NCBI GenBank assembly: GCA_905233465.1 | Contig: CAJOEI010000022.1 | Coordinates: 1 to 51,010, forward strand | DNA from: an uncultured Bacteroidaceae bacterium | GTDB taxonomy: Bacteria; Bacteroidota; Bacteroidia; Bacteroidales; Bacteroidaceae | Direction of reading: 5' to 3' | DNA: 51,010 nucleotides | In this document: piece after piece, positions 26,645-37,112 of the stretch | How positions within the stretch are numbered: position 1 is the stretch's first letter | Layout of the letters: each line of letters begins with the position of its first letter | Notes under the pieces: generated by a model | The model's database searches: none | Seen by the model: the letters and a program-made list of their open reading frames with translations, nothing else | What the model was told of the DNA's origin: nothing | Made by a program: the position numbers and the translations under genes

Positions 26645-28693
26645 TCAGCCGTTCATCGAGATGAGGAATTCCTCGTTAGTCTTTGTTCCTTCAAGGCGTT
26701 TCTTGAGTTCTGTCATTGCCTCGATGGGGTTCATGTCAGAGAGATAATTGCGCAGCACCCACATACGTTGCTGCGTCATCTTGTCGTGCAGCAGGTCGTC
26801 GCGTCGTGTGGAGCTGGCGACGAGGTTCACAGCCGGGAAGATGCGCTTGTTGGCCAGTGTGCGGTCGAGCTGCAGTTCCATGTTGCCTGTTCCCTTGAAC
26901 TCCTCGAAGATGACCTCGTCCATCTTTGAACCCGTGTCGATGAGTGCTGTGGCGATGATTGTCAGTGAGCCGCCGCCTTCGATGTTGCGTGCCGCACCAA
27001 AGAAACGTTTCGGGCGTTGCAGGGCATTGGCGTCAACGCCTCCAGAGAGAATCTTGCCTGAGCCGGGGGCTACATTGTTGTATGCGCGTGCCAGACGTGT
27101 GATGCTGTCAAGGAAGATGACTACGTCATGTCCGCACTCCACCATACGCTTGGCTTTTTCAAGCACTATGCTTGCAATCTTGACATGATGATCGGCAGGC
27201 TCGTCGAATGTGGATGCGATGACTTCGGCATTCACTGTGCGTGCCATATCCGTGACCTCTTCTGGGCGCTCGTCGATGAGCAGCATCATCAGATATGCCT
27301 CGGGATGGTTTGCGGCTATGGCGTTGGCGATCTCCTTCATCAGGATGGTCTTACCTGTTTTGGGTTGTGCCACGATGAGTGCGCGTTGTCCCTTGCCGAT
27401 AGGGGAGAATAGGTCCACGACACGCACACTGAGAGGGTCGTTGTATCCTCGGCAGAGGTTAAACTTCTCGTCGGCGAAAAGCGGTGTCAGATGTTCGAAG
27501 GCCTGACGGTCGCGCAACTTAGCAGGTTCGACGCCGTTGACGCTGTCCACAGTGGTGAGAATGAAGTATTTCTCGTTGTCACGCGGCGGACGCACCGAAC
27601 CCTCGACAACGTCGCCGGTCTTCAGTGCCCATTGCTTGATCTGCTGGTGTGAGACAAAGACGTCATCGGGCGAGGCCAGATAGTAGTAGTCGGCAGAGCG
27701 CAGTAGCCCGAAGCCGTCGGGCATAATCTCCAGGACCCCTTCGGTCTTGATCATGTCGCCGAAGTCATATCGTGGAGCCTTGACTTTTGCCGCTGCTGCT
27801 ATGACGGCGTTCTTGCCCTTGTCGGCTGTCTCACGGCCCTGTATGCTGTTCTCCGTCGGCAATGTGGCTACGTTAGCCATTGGTGCGGTGAGTGGTGTTG
27901 AATCTGTCTCCTGCTCGACATAGTATGGGTCGTTGAAGACCTCCGGCACATCGGATATTATGATAAAGTCGGGCTCATCGGCCTTGAAGAATGCCTCAAC
28001 CTCTTCGTCAGAAGGCATCTGCTCGTTGTCCTGAGGAGCCGGTGCAGATGTTGTGGTGCTTTCGGTGGCTATTGCCGGTGTCTCGGCGGCGCTAACATAA
28101 CTGGTGTCGGTTGTCGTCTCGCTGGCTACGGTAGCAGTGTCTGCTGCATCAGCCTGCGTGTCAACACCCTCTGTGCTGTCTGCCTTGCGCTTGCGCCCGC
28201 GTTTAGCCTTGCCTGGTTGTGGCGCGTCCTCGTCTGTGGCGGCCGGTGTTGCCTGGTCAGCTGCAGTCTCTGTGGCTGTCCCTGACGCAGGTTCGCTGTG
28301 TGCGGCAAACAACGACAACTCGGCAGCGGCACGTGCAGCAGCCTCGAGTGCATCCTTCTCTGCCTTGCTCTTGCGGCCGCGTTTCTTGGGTGCAGTTGTT
28401 GCCTCAACGCTGGTGTCTGTGGCCAGAGTCTCGACATCAGTCTCAGTCTCTGCAGAGGGTGCAGGTGTAGCGTTCTCTGTTTCCACAGCAGACTTGTTCT
28501 TGCGACCACGTTTGCGCGCAGGTTTCTCGCCATCGGCCACAGGTTTGTTCATCACCATGTCCGACTCAGCTGAGATTACGGAATAAATAATGTCTATTTT
28601 GGCATCGTCGGACTTGGTCTTCAGGCCCAACGAACTGGCGAGAGAGGTCAGTTCCTCTTTCGTCATGCTTTCCAATTCACTCTTGGTATGCAT
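26645..28693 (-). CDS. rho: Transcription termination factor Rho with long disordered insert
   Basis: 682 aa against about 420 in E. coli. After a Rho_N helical start (1-45), residues about 50-305 are low-complexity Ala/Thr/Glu/Asp-rich with three basic RGRK clusters (about 60-66, 103-109 and 164-170), resembling AT-hooks. The RNA-binding domain ([24 protein letters not shown]) and ATPase follow, with Walker A QPKTGKT at 443-449, [10 protein letters not shown] and the Q/R-loop region. Rho is a hexameric RNA translocase that ends transcription. Large inserts of this kind are known in Bacteroidales; in B. thetaiotaomicron the disordered region is reported to drive phase separation. The leader is about 200 nt, from a promoter divergent with the ABC-F gene. 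Confidence 0.96.
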   Translation of the reverse strand: MHTKSELESMTKEELTSLASSLGLKTKSDDAKIDIIYSVISAESDMVMNKPVADGEKPARKRGRKNKSAVETENATPAPSAETETDVETLATDTSVEATTAPKKRGRKSKAEKDALEAAARAAAELSLFAAHSEPASGTATETAADQATPAATDEDAPQPGKAKRGRKRKADSTEGVDTQADAADTATVASETTTDTSYVSAAETPAIATESTTTSAPAPQDNEQMPSDEEVEAFFKADEPDFIIISDVPEVFNDPYYVEQETDSTPLTAPMANVATLPTENSIQGRETADKGKNAVIAAAAKVKAPRYDFGDMIKTEGVLEIMPDGFGLLRSADYYYLASPDDVFVSHQQIKQWALKTGDVVEGSVRPPRDNEKYFILTTVDSVNGVEPAKLRDRQAFEHLTPLFADEKFNLCRGYNDPLSVRVVDLFSPIGKGQRALIVAQPKTGKTILMKEIANAIAANHPEAYLMMLLIDERPEEVTDMARTVNAEVIASTFDEPADHHVKIASIVLEKAKRMVECGHDVVIFLDSITRLARAYNNVAPGSGKILSGGVDANALQRPKRFFGAARNIEGGGSLTIIATALIDTGSKMDEVIFEEFKGTGNMELQLDRTLANKRIFPAVNLVASSTRRDDLLHDKMTQQRMWVLRNYLSDMNPIEAMTELKKRLEGTKTNEEFLISMNG

Positions 28694-28898
28694 AAATAAA
28701 TGTAGTTGACATCAAATTGATGATAATGGGTATAATCTATACCTCACAACCGCGTTTCCGCGATTGAAAGTGCAATCCTACATACGCACACCCTATGAAG
28801 TCATGTACTTCAAGTGCATCTGAGGTTGCAGGAGTAATAAGATTTCTTGATTGTCGAATTGTGGTATGCAAATAAAGGCATCATCCTCAATTCGGGCG

Positions 28899-28906
28899 CA
28901 AAGGTA
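28899..28906 (-). promoter_or_regulatory. -7 box of the rho promoter
   Basis: TACCTTTG on the minus strand. A near-match to -33 (CTTG) lies 19 nt further upstream. The resulting leader to the rho ATG is about 200 nt, with no upstream gene, which leaves room for autoregulation. Confidence 0.6.
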
Positions 28907-28949
28907 GTTGTTTTTTTCGAGAATGCAAGCGTTTTTTCCATTTTTTATA

Positions 28950-28957
28950 TACTTTTG
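28950..28957 (+). promoter_or_regulatory. -7 box of the ABC-F gene
   Basis: TACTTTTG, 52 nt before the preferred ATG at 29010. It faces away from the rho promoter; the two boxes are 43 nt apart. Confidence 0.6.
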
Positions 28958-29009
28958 TGCCCAAAATAACACAAAAGGTGCCACAACAACATCGCGACAT
29001 AGTTTAATT

Positions 29010-30824
29010 ATGGCAGCAGTGAATCCTTATATACAGATTGATGGGCTGACGCTGGCCGTGGGCGACAAGACCCTCTTCGCTGATATTTCTTTTGGCATCG
29101 CCGAGGGTCAGCGTATAGGTCTCATTGCCAAGAACGGCACAGGCAAGACGTCGCTGCTCAACCTCATTGCGGGGCGTGATGCTCCGGACGGTGGTTCCAT
29201 TGTCTTCCGTCGTGGCCTCAGGGTGGCGTATCTCGAACAGACGCCGACATTCCCTGCCGGCATGACTGTCATCGAGGGATGCCTGTGGCATTGTCGCCAG
29301 CATTTAGACGACGAAGAAGATGAGCAGGAGCGTCGTCGGCGTATAGAAGAATACCTCACGCGGCTGCACATCACCGACACGTCACAACCCATCGAACAGC
29401 TGTCAGGAGGCGAGCTCAAGCGTGTGGCGCTGGCCAATGTGCTGCTGCAAGAGGCTGATATGCTCATCCTTGACGAACCAACCAACCATCTCGACCTGAC
29501 GATGATTGAGTGGTTGGAGGCTTATCTTTCGCGCAGTTCAATGACGTTGCTTATGGTGACCCACGACCGCTATTTTCTCGACCGTGTGTGCGCGCAGATA
29601 TTGGAACTCGATGATCAGACGATATACACCTATCGAGGCAATTATGCCTATTATCTCGAGAAACGTCAGGAACGCATCGACACTCGCAATGCCGAGATAG
29701 CGCGTGCCAACAATCTCTATCGCACTGAGCTTGAATGGATGCGGCGAATGCCACAGGCACGCGGGCACAAGGCTCGTTCGCGCGAGGAAGCTTTCTATGA
29801 CCTCGAACGCCGTGCGCATCAGAGCACCGAAGACAACAATCTATCGCTGAAGCTTAACAGTTCCTACATCGGGTCGAAGATATTCGAGGCCGAATATGTG
29901 TCCAAAGCTTTTGGGCCGGATAAGGTAATACTGAAGAACTTCTACTACAACTTTTCGCGCTATGAGAAGCTGGGCATCGTCGGTGCCAACGGAACGGGCA
30001 AGTCCACCTTCTTGCGCATGTTGCTGGGGCAAGTGCGTCCGGACAGCGGACGCTTCGTGATTGGCGAGACGGTGCGCTTCGGCTACTTCTCGCAAGAAGG
30101 CATGCCATTCGACAATCAGATGAAGGTCATTGATGCCGTGCGGCGAGTGGCAGAATATGTTGACTTGGGTGGTGGCCGCCATCTGTCGGCAATGCAGTTT
30201 CTGCAGCATTTCCTTTTCACGCCTCTGCAGCAGCAGAACTATGTCTACAAGCTCTCTGGCGGTGAACGCCGTCGTCTGTACCTGTGCACTGTGCTGATGC
30301 AGAACCCCAATTTCCTTATCCTTGACGAGCCCACCAACGACTTGGATATCATTACGCTGAATATTCTCGAAGAATATCTGCGCACTTTCCGCGGATGTGT
30401 CATCGTAGTCAGCCACGACCGCTACTTCATGGACAAGGTTGTCGACCATCTGCTGGTGTTTCGTGGCAATGGCGACATACGCGACTTCCCCGGCAACTAC
30501 ACCCAGTTCCGTGAGTGGGAACGCCAGCAACAAGCTGCAACTCCAACGTCACCATCAAATATTGGGCAGCGAGACACAGTGCCAAGGGCCGACCGCCCTG
30601 AGCGTCCACGGCGGCTGTCCTTTAAGGAGAGACGTGAGATGGAGAGCTTGGAAGCCGAGATTGCTGCTCTGGAAGACGAAAAGAGTAAACTGGAGGCGGC
30701 CTTGTGCAGCGGCACGCTGGATGTGGATGCCCTCACTGCTGCCAGCAAACGCCTGCCACTGCTCACGGATGAGTTAGACGAGAAAGAGATGCGATGGCTG
30801 GAGCTTTCGGAAATAGGAAGCTAA
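29010..30824 (+). CDS. ABC-F family ATPase (Uup-like)
   Basis: 604 aa from ATG 29010 (MAAVNPYIQIDGLTLAVGDK). An upstream in-frame ATG at 28908 lies before the promoter box and is rejected. Two ABC domains are present: Walker A AKNGTGKTS with signature LSGGELKRVALA and Walker B LILDEPTNHLDL; then GANGTGKST, LSGGERRRLYL and LILDEPTNDLDI. They are joined by a charged linker (about 235-275). There is no membrane domain. The C-terminal 70 residues form a coiled coil after an RPRRLSFKERRE segment, as in Uup. ABC-F proteins act on ribosomes or DNA intermediates; which applies here is not shown. Confidence 0.92.
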   Translation: MAAVNPYIQIDGLTLAVGDKTLFADISFGIAEGQRIGLIAKNGTGKTSLLNLIAGRDAPDGGSIVFRRGLRVAYLEQTPTFPAGMTVIEGCLWHCRQHLDDEEDEQERRRRIEEYLTRLHITDTSQPIEQLSGGELKRVALANVLLQEADMLILDEPTNHLDLTMIEWLEAYLSRSSMTLLMVTHDRYFLDRVCAQILELDDQTIYTYRGNYAYYLEKRQERIDTRNAEIARANNLYRTELEWMRRMPQARGHKARSREEAFYDLERRAHQSTEDNNLSLKLNSSYIGSKIFEAEYVSKAFGPDKVILKNFYYNFSRYEKLGIVGANGTGKSTFLRMLLGQVRPDSGRFVIGETVRFGYFSQEGMPFDNQMKVIDAVRRVAEYVDLGGGRHLSAMQFLQHFLFTPLQQQNYVYKLSGGERRRLYLCTVLMQNPNFLILDEPTNDLDIITLNILEEYLRTFRGCVIVVSHDRYFMDKVVDHLLVFRGNGDIRDFPGNYTQFREWERQQQAATPTSPSNIGQRDTVPRADRPERPRRLSFKERREMESLEAEIAALEDEKSKLEAALCSGTLDVDALTAASKRLPLLTDELDEKEMRWLELSEIGS

Positions 30825-30831
30825 AAACGGT

Positions 30832-32283
30832 CTATCTTCTCGTCAGCAACACCACATTTTCCACATGATGAGTGTGTGGGAACATATCCACTGGCTGCAC
30901 GGCTGCAACGCGGTAGTCGGAATCCATCAGCGCGAGGTCGCGCGCTTGTGTGGCAGGATTGCAAGACACATACACTATTCGCTCTGGTGAAGCATTGAGG
31001 ATGACCTTCACCACATCGCCGTGCATGCCCGCACGTGGCGGGTCGGTGATGACCACATCGGGGCGCCCGTGTGTGGCTATGAATTCATCTGTGAGGATGT
31101 CCTTCATGTCACCTGCAAAGAATTCCGTATTTGTGATGCCGTTGATGTCGCTGTTCACGCGGGCATCTGCAATGGCATCGGCCACATATTCTATGCCTAT
31201 CACACGTCGTGCCGAGCGTGCCACGAAGTTGGCTATAGTGCCTGTGCCGGTATAAAGGTCGTAGACCAGCGGCAATTCGCCGTCTGCCTCGCGGCCGTCA
31301 AACGCCAGTGAACGGGCCACCTTGTACAGCTCGTAGGCCTGGTCGGTGTTGGTCTGATAGAAACTCTTTGGCCCCACCTTGAAGCGAAGCCCTTCCATAC
31401 CCAGGAAGATGTGGTCATCGCCGCGATAGAGCTGTACGGGCAGGTCGCCGAAAGTGTCATTGAACTTGGTGTTGTTGACCCACATCAGCGAGGTGACTTC
31501 AGGAAACGCATCAGAAACATATTGTAGCAAGTCGCGTGCGGCAGCCTCTTCTTCCGCTGTCTGTATGCACAGCTGCAGCAGCAACATCAGCCCCATGCGG
31601 CCGTCGGTCATCGGCACATTGCCCAGTCGGATCATCATCCCGCGCAGCAAGCCTGAGTGCTCGCGTGCGTCGAAGAACGTCAGCCCGTGGCTGTAGGCAT
31701 AGTCGCGCAATCCCAGTCGCAGGCGGTCGTTGATGCTGTCCATGAGATGACACTCGTCGATGGGCAGGATCTTGTCGAAGGTGCCGTTGGCATGATAGCC
31801 CACACATTCCTGACGGTCAAAATGCTCGCCCGAGGCTATCTGTTGCTTTGTCAGCCAACGACGGTTTGCAAAGCCGAATTCTAGTTTGTTGCGGTATTGG
31901 CTTGTGCGCTGTGAACCCAGTATGGGGCGGCACTCTGGCAATTCCACCTTGCCGATGCGCTGCAGTGCATCCACCACCTGTTGCTGCTTGGCAGCAAGCT
32001 GCATGGGGTAGGGTAGCATCTGCCACTTGCAGCCGCCGCACACGCCGAAGTGGGGACAAAAAGGCTCAACACGCGAGGCAGAAGGTCGCACCATGCGTAC
32101 CACCTCACCCTCGGCATAGCTGTGCTTCTTGCGAGTGAGTTGTATGTCGACCACATCGCCTGGAACGGCAAAGGGTATGAAGACCACCATATCGTCGACC
32201 CGCACCAGAGCCTTGCCTTCGGCTGCTATGCCTGTTATCTCTATGCCCTCCAACAGGGGCAATGGTTTGTGTTTTCTGCTCAT
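30832..32283 (-). CDS. rlmD: 23S rRNA (uracil-5-)-methyltransferase, RlmD/TrmA family
   Basis: 483 aa from ATG 32283 (MSRKHKPLPLLEGIEITGI). The earlier in-frame ATG at 32343 lies upstream of the -7 box and is rejected. A TRAM domain (VRVDDMVVFIPFAVPGDVV) precedes a [4Fe-4S] cluster motif (CPHFGVCGGCKW). The methyltransferase fold has LVYDLYTGTGTIANF, the DPPRAGMHGDV loop and the catalytic cysteine in VYVSCNPATQARDL. It methylates a uridine in 23S rRNA. Whether it is RlmD or RlmC-like is inferred from length. Its stop is seven nt from the convergent ABC-F gene. Confidence 0.9.
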   Translation of the reverse strand: MSRKHKPLPLLEGIEITGIAAEGKALVRVDDMVVFIPFAVPGDVVDIQLTRKKHSYAEGEVVRMVRPSASRVEPFCPHFGVCGGCKWQMLPYPMQLAAKQQQVVDALQRIGKVELPECRPILGSQRTSQYRNKLEFGFANRRWLTKQQIASGEHFDRQECVGYHANGTFDKILPIDECHLMDSINDRLRLGLRDYAYSHGLTFFDAREHSGLLRGMMIRLGNVPMTDGRMGLMLLLQLCIQTAEEEAAARDLLQYVSDAFPEVTSLMWVNNTKFNDTFGDLPVQLYRGDDHIFLGMEGLRFKVGPKSFYQTNTDQAYELYKVARSLAFDGREADGELPLVYDLYTGTGTIANFVARSARRVIGIEYVADAIADARVNSDINGITNTEFFAGDMKDILTDEFIATHGRPDVVITDPPRAGMHGDVVKVILNASPERIVYVSCNPATQARDLALMDSDYRVAAVQPVDMFPHTHHVENVVLLTRR

Positions 32284-32300
32284 GTTTACAATTTTGGGTG

Positions 32301-32308
32301 CAAAGGTA
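32301..32308 (-). promoter_or_regulatory. -7 box of the rlmD-like gene
   Basis: TACCTTTG on the minus strand, 17 nt upstream of the ATG at 32283. It supports that start over the longer reading. Confidence 0.55.
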
Positions 32309-32404
32309 GGTAAAAATAATGATTCGTGCGCGCACGCGTACATAATTTTATTTAAGAGTTGAAATAAAAAGTTCTATTTGCTTGCACAGCTCAACATAAT
32401 AAAG

Positions 32405-32412
32405 TACATTTG
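32405..32412 (+). promoter_or_regulatory. -7 box of the pgk promoter
   Basis: TACATTTG, with TTTG at 32377-32380 (24-nt spacing) or TTG at 32382. The leader to the ATG at 32461 is about 42 nt. Confidence 0.6.
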
Positions 32413-32460
32413 CCCCGCAAAATGCAAAAACCAATCATTAAACTCATAAACCCTACAACA

Positions 32461-33729
32461 ATGACTATTCACGACTACAAGTTTGCCGGTAAGAAGGCAA
32501 TCGTGCGCGTTGACTTCAACGTGCCCCTCGATGGTAACGGTAACATCACCGACGACACCCGCATCCGTGGTGCTCTGCCCACATTGAAGAAGATTCTGGC
32601 CGATGGCGGTGCACTTATCATCATGTCCCACATGGGCAAGCCCAAGGGCAAAGTGAACCCCAAGCTCTCTCTGAAGCAGATTGTTCCCGCCGTGAGCGCT
32701 GCTCTCGGTGTTGATGTACAGTTCGCTCCCGACTGCGCCAAGGCTGCTGAGCAGGCTGCTGCCCTGAAGATGGGCGAGGTGCTGCTGCTCGAGAACCTCC
32801 GCTACTATCCCGAAGAGGAGGGCAAGCCCGTTGGCATCGATAAGGAAGATCCCGCTTACGACGCAGCCAAGAAGGCAATGAAGGAGAGCCAGAAGGAATT
32901 CGCAAAGACTCTCGCCAGCTATGCTGACTGCTACGTGATGGATGCCTTCGGCACCGCTCACCGCCGTCACGCTTCCACCGCTGTCATCGCTGACTACTTC
33001 GATGCTGAGAACAAGATGCTCGGTCTCCTCATGGAGAAGGAAGTGCAGGCTGTTGACAACGTGCTGACTGACATCAAGCGCCCGTTCGTTGCCATCATGG
33101 GCGGCTCAAAGGTGAGCACCAAGATCGGCATCATCGAGAACCTGCTGGGCAAGGTTGACAAGCTCATCCTCTGCGGCGGCATGACCTACACCTTCATGAA
33201 GGCTCACGGCGGCGAAATCGGTAACTCCATCGTTGAATTGGACAAGCTGGATGTGGCTCTCGGCGTTGAGGAAATGGCCAAGAAGAACGGCGTAGAGCTG
33301 GTTCTGGCTGAGGACAGCGTATGCTGCACAGGCTATGACTTCGCCAACTTCTGCGTGAAGCCCGGCGCACAGGTCAAGATATTCCCCTCCAATGCTATCG
33401 AAGAGGGTTGGGACGGCCTCGACGTAGGTCCCAAGAGCCAGGCTAAGTTTGCTGCTGCCATCGAAGGCGCCAAGACTATCCTCTGGAACGGTCCTGCCGG
33501 CTGCTTCGAGTGTGACGACTTCACAGCAGGTTCACGTGCTGTGGGCGAGGCTGTGGCAAAGGCAACAGCCGAAGGTGCATTCTCCCTCATCGGCGGCGGT
33601 GACAGCGTTGCTTGCGTCCACAAGTTCGGCCTTGAGGATAAAGTCAGCTACATCTCCACCGGTGGTGGTGCTCTGCTCGAGGCTATCGAGGGCAAGGTGC
33701 TCCCGGGCGTAGCTGCCATCAAGGGCTAA
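32461..33729 (+). CDS. pgk: Phosphoglycerate kinase
   Basis: 422 aa from ATG 32461 ([25 protein letters not shown]). An upstream ATG at 32410 overlaps the promoter. It transfers phosphate from 1,3-bisphosphoglycerate to ADP in glycolysis. Substrate-binding residues are seen in VDFNVPLD and SHMGKPKG, the hinge and nucleotide site in WNGPAGCFE and the glycine-rich [11 protein letters not shown] with the STGGGALLE helix. Codon choice is strongly biased toward abundant codons, as expected for a highly expressed gene. GC-rich repeats follow it. Confidence 0.98.
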   Translation: MTIHDYKFAGKKAIVRVDFNVPLDGNGNITDDTRIRGALPTLKKILADGGALIIMSHMGKPKGKVNPKLSLKQIVPAVSAALGVDVQFAPDCAKAAEQAAALKMGEVLLLENLRYYPEEEGKPVGIDKEDPAYDAAKKAMKESQKEFAKTLASYADCYVMDAFGTAHRRHASTAVIADYFDAENKMLGLLMEKEVQAVDNVLTDIKRPFVAIMGGSKVSTKIGIIENLLGKVDKLILCGGMTYTFMKAHGGEIGNSIVELDKLDVALGVEEMAKKNGVELVLAEDSVCCTGYDFANFCVKPGAQVKIFPSNAIEEGWDGLDVGPKSQAKFAAAIEGAKTILWNGPAGCFECDDFTAGSRAVGEAVAKATAEGAFSLIGGGDSVACVHKFGLEDKVSYISTGGGALLEAIEGKVLPGVAAIKG

Positions 33730-33749
33730 ACCGTTCAACAAAAACTTAG

Positions 33750-33885
33750 ACCCACCCCTCACCCTCCTTCAAGGAGGGAGTGGTTACCTTTAAAGATTTG
33801 ATTTGAGAAGTGACTTTCTTTAGCAGGTTATCAATCCGCAAAAGTGACCACTCCCGCCCTCACAGGGAGGGTGGGGAGTGGGTTC
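33750..33885. repeat. Pair of inverted GC-rich palindromic repeats after pgk
   Basis: Copy A (33750-33788) starts ACCCACCCCTCACCCTCC and ends GGAGGGAGTGGTTACC. Copy B (33844-33885) is the same element in reverse with several substitutions. A related palindrome lies at 41409-41458. Copy B is inside the reading frame of the next gene. Confidence 0.75.
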
Positions 33886-34838
33886 TTTTTTTACTCCTGC
33901 TTCTCGCAGCCTGCAATGGCGGCGACCGTGGCCTCACGGCCGAGGAGCAGGCTGCTCGTGATTCGGCAGCGCTGCACATCGCCATTATGCCTGTTGCCGA
34001 CTGCCTCCCATTCTACTATGCCCAGCGCACCGGCATCTTCGATTCGCTGGGCGTTGATGTGCGCGTGCATTCGTTGCAGGCGCAACTCGACACCGACACG
34101 GCTCTGCTACGTCGCCACGCCCACTTGGCTTACAGCGATCTGGTGCGTGCCGTTGTCATCCAGGCCGACGACACCTTTGACCTTCGTGCTGTAGCCTCCA
34201 CTGAAGGCCGACTCTCACTCATCACGCCACGGCGAGCCCGTGTGCGTGCGTTGACACAGCTACGCGAACGTATGGTGGCTGTGGCACGCCACAGCATCAC
34301 CGACTACTGGAGCGACCGCCTCACCGACACCGCCGGTCTGCAGCGCGACGACATCTTCCGACCGCAAATCAATGACGTTCGCATACGCACAGCTATGCTC
34401 GGCAACGGCACTATGGACGCTGCTTTGCTGCCCGAGCCCTACGCCACGCAGATGACAACCGTAGGAGCACGCGTCAGTCTCACCACCGACGGCCTCTCAC
34501 CGCGTCTGGCTTGTCTGGTGACACCGACATGGGTGCTGTCCGACAGCAGCCGCGTCCGTCAGCTGCGCCTGTTGGTCCGCGCCTACGACATTGCCGCACA
34601 GCGGCTCAATGACCGTCATGCGGCCGACACACTCTCTGCAATGTTGCGACAGCTGTGCTTCGTGCCGGATACAATTGCCGACAGCGTAGCGCTGGCCTTG
34701 CCACGCTTTGTGCCGCTCAAGCCCGCAACAGAGAGCGACGCTCAGCAAGCAGCACAATTCATGCTTCAGCGCTCACGTCTACGCAAGGACTACAAACCCG
34801 ACACCCTGCTGTCAGCCACACTCTTCAACAACAGATAA
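33810..34838 (+). CDS. Substrate-binding lipoprotein, NMT1/SsuA-like
   Basis: 342 aa. The lipobox LLLLLAAC places the acylated cysteine near residue 35. The mature part reads as a periplasmic binding protein: HIAIMPVADCLPFYYAQRTGIFDSLG, AHLAYSDLVRAV, then a second lobe (MDAALLPEPYATQM). The n-region before the hydrophobic core (SDHSRPHREGGEW) is encoded by GC-rich repeat copy B, so the original signal peptide start has been altered or replaced. No ABC permease or ATPase is adjacent, so ligand and transporter are unknown. The stop overlaps the next ATG (TAATG). Confidence 0.75.
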   Translation: MTFFSRLSIRKSDHSRPHREGGEWVLFLLLLLAACNGGDRGLTAEEQAARDSAALHIAIMPVADCLPFYYAQRTGIFDSLGVDVRVHSLQAQLDTDTALLRRHAHLAYSDLVRAVVIQADDTFDLRAVASTEGRLSLITPRRARVRALTQLRERMVAVARHSITDYWSDRLTDTAGLQRDDIFRPQINDVRIRTAMLGNGTMDAALLPEPYATQMTTVGARVSLTTDGLSPRLACLVTPTWVLSDSSRVRQLRLLVRAYDIAAQRLNDRHAADTLSAMLRQLCFVPDTIADSVALALPRFVPLKPATESDAQQAAQFMLQRSRLRKDYKPDTLLSATLFNNR

Positions 34839-37084
34839 TGAACATCAACGCCGTCAACAGTATCATCCAGCAGGCCGATGAGGCGCTGGCGGAACACCGT
34901 CTGCACGATGCCCTCCAACTGGCAGAGGCCATTGCCAAAGACGTTCTGCTCAGTACGCATATCAACATCATTGATGATGTGCGTCGCGACTACGATGCTA
35001 TGCTACACTTTGTGGCAACTGGTGGCACCGACCAGCAGCTGCGCGAGAACCTCAACGCCATCTATCAGCGTGCTGCGGCAGCCACACACGGAGCATTGCT
35101 CAGCTGGTATCAGGCAAAGGGCGTGACGCGTTTCGGACGGCTGTATGCTAATTTCAATTCGGACGGTGAGATGACTGTGGCAGCTCTCTTCGACCAGCTG
35201 CGGCGCATCAGCATAGACCACATGGGACAACAGTCCTACCACACCGCCCTTGATGCTGCTTTCGGGATGCTATGGATTATCGACTTGCCAGAAAACTCGT
35301 ACAAGGAACTCGCCCAACAGATTACCACCCTTGACAACTTTGCCCGACACACACTCATCGCCAGTGCAATGCTCGGTGCGCTCGAACGCTTCGACATCGT
35401 GCGTGTGCGGCTGCTGACGGCTTTGGCTGCCAAAGCGCTGGATCAGCGTAGCACGTTGTCGGATGATGCCGATGTTGCACCCGTACAGCAGCTCGTGGCA
35501 GCGTCACTGTGCGGTCTCATGCTTGTCTACTGCCGGTGGCACATGTTGTTGCATTTCTACACAGATGCGGAAGACGACATCCGCAACGTCTTCTGCCACA
35601 AGGCTACGACAGACGACATCACCACGCTGCACTCTGCTGCCGCTCAGACGCTGATGACACCGCAGGTCGAGAAACGTTTGGAGAAGAGCCTGCCTGACAT
35701 CAACAAACAGATTAAGAAGAAGATAAACTGGCTGATGGAGCAGGCTCAGGAAGGCGATGAGAGCGACGAGAGCAAGCCAAATATCATCAACAGCATCACC
35801 ATAGATCCTTCCGACAAGCTTTTCAAGACACTCACTTCACACTACCATGAGATGCACACGCTGGCAATGGCCGGTTTCGACATCAACTATCAGGCATTCA
35901 AGCGAGTGCGCAATGCGCCGTTCTTCCAGCACCCGGCACATTGGTTCTATCCATTCAGCACGCAGGTGCCGGATATCAGGCCTTTGATGGACAACATCAA
36001 GGGTAAGAAGATCATTGCCCTGATAATGAATCAGGCCAACTTCTGCGACACCGACAAATATGTCTATATCTCCATGTTCGGCTTGCTGCAGAACGAGCAG
36101 ACATTCACCAATCATATCAACAACGAACTGGAACAGCTACAGGGCGAACTCGACGAGGATTTTGACATCGCCCACCAGAGCCTGCCGCCATACACCAACT
36201 TCATGCAGAGTTGCTATCGCATGCTCATCCAACCCGAGTGTGCACAGACCATCAATTTCATGGGGATGCTGGACAACGCCATCATGATGCCTCGCACATC
36301 GATGTTCGCACCATGTTTCCGCTCCTATGACGATATCCGTCCCGCCGTGGAGTCGCTGCTCATGCTCGACGATGCCAAGGACGCGCTGGCACTCATCGTC
36401 TGGGCCGAGGACAACATTGGCTCCACAGCCACGTTGTTGCGCGCCAAGGCAGCGGCGCTGATTCAGTCGCAGATGTGGCAGCGAGCCATCGAAGCACTGG
36501 CGCGCGAGCGCCTGCTGGCAGACCCCACCGACGAGAACCGCCTGATGATGGCACAGTGCCACGAGGCACTCAACCAGTGGGAGGCGGCAGCATCGGAGCT
36601 CGACAAGATTGTGGCGGCGCAGGCTCAGACAAGCACAAAGCCGTCGGCAGGCGACCCATCGCTGCTGCAGGAGATAGCGCTCTGCTACATCAAGGCGCAT
36701 CGGTGGGATGATGCCGCCAACCGTCTCTTCCAGCTGGAGTTCGCGGGCCATGCCACACGCATCGTCCAGCGCTCCATAGGCTGGTGCTCGCTACATCAGG
36801 GCAAGTACGCCCGCGCTGAGCAGTACTACAGCCGACTTGTTGAAGCACGACGCCCCTCGTGGGAGGACATTATGAACCTCGCGCACGCACAATGGCTGCA
36901 AGGTCGTCGCATAGAAGCATTAGACACCTATCGGCGCTTTGCGACAGCTTTCGACAAAGCATCCAACAAACAGGGGTATTCATCCTGGCGCGAGGCGCTC
37001 GACACCGACATACGCCAGCTGCTGGCCCCCGCAGCACCACAGACAGAACTCGACATGCTGACCGACCTCATTTCATTGGAATGA
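34838..37084 (+). CDS. Cytoplasmic TPR-repeat protein
   Basis: 748 aa from ATG 34838, which shares one base with the previous stop. There is no signal peptide. The chain is almost all helical. Clear TPR-like units lie in the last 220 residues (MWQRAIEALARERLLADPTDENRLMMAQCHEALNQWEAAASELDKI; KAHRWDDAANRLFQLE; KYARAEQYYSRLVEARRPSWEDIMNLAHA). A charged segment (about 300-320, GDESDESKP) splits it. It is probably a scaffold co-expressed with the binding lipoprotein and perhaps the following kinase-like gene. No enzymatic motif is seen. Confidence 0.75.
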   Translation: MNINAVNSIIQQADEALAEHRLHDALQLAEAIAKDVLLSTHINIIDDVRRDYDAMLHFVATGGTDQQLRENLNAIYQRAAAATHGALLSWYQAKGVTRFGRLYANFNSDGEMTVAALFDQLRRISIDHMGQQSYHTALDAAFGMLWIIDLPENSYKELAQQITTLDNFARHTLIASAMLGALERFDIVRVRLLTALAAKALDQRSTLSDDADVAPVQQLVAASLCGLMLVYCRWHMLLHFYTDAEDDIRNVFCHKATTDDITTLHSAAAQTLMTPQVEKRLEKSLPDINKQIKKKINWLMEQAQEGDESDESKPNIINSITIDPSDKLFKTLTSHYHEMHTLAMAGFDINYQAFKRVRNAPFFQHPAHWFYPFSTQVPDIRPLMDNIKGKKIIALIMNQANFCDTDKYVYISMFGLLQNEQTFTNHINNELEQLQGELDEDFDIAHQSLPPYTNFMQSCYRMLIQPECAQTINFMGMLDNAIMMPRTSMFAPCFRSYDDIRPAVESLLMLDDAKDALALIVWAEDNIGSTATLLRAKAAALIQSQMWQRAIEALARERLLADPTDENRLMMAQCHEALNQWEAAASELDKIVAAQAQTSTKPSAGDPSLLQEIALCYIKAHRWDDAANRLFQLEFAGHATRIVQRSIGWCSLHQGKYARAEQYYSRLVEARRPSWEDIMNLAHAQWLQGRRIEALDTYRRFATAFDKASNKQGYSSWREALDTDIRQLLAPAAPQTELDMLTDLISLE

Positions 37085-37112
37085 TAATAGACGCGGCCGG
37101 TATAGTCCCTTA

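Noticed and set aside
28908..29009. Longer start for the ABC-F gene
   Set aside because: The extension overlaps the -7 box and the promoter region; family homology begins at 29010.
34655..34837. Longer start for the TPR gene
   Set aside because: It would overlap the binding-lipoprotein gene by 183 nt; the TAATG junction at 34836-34840 gives a natural coupled start.
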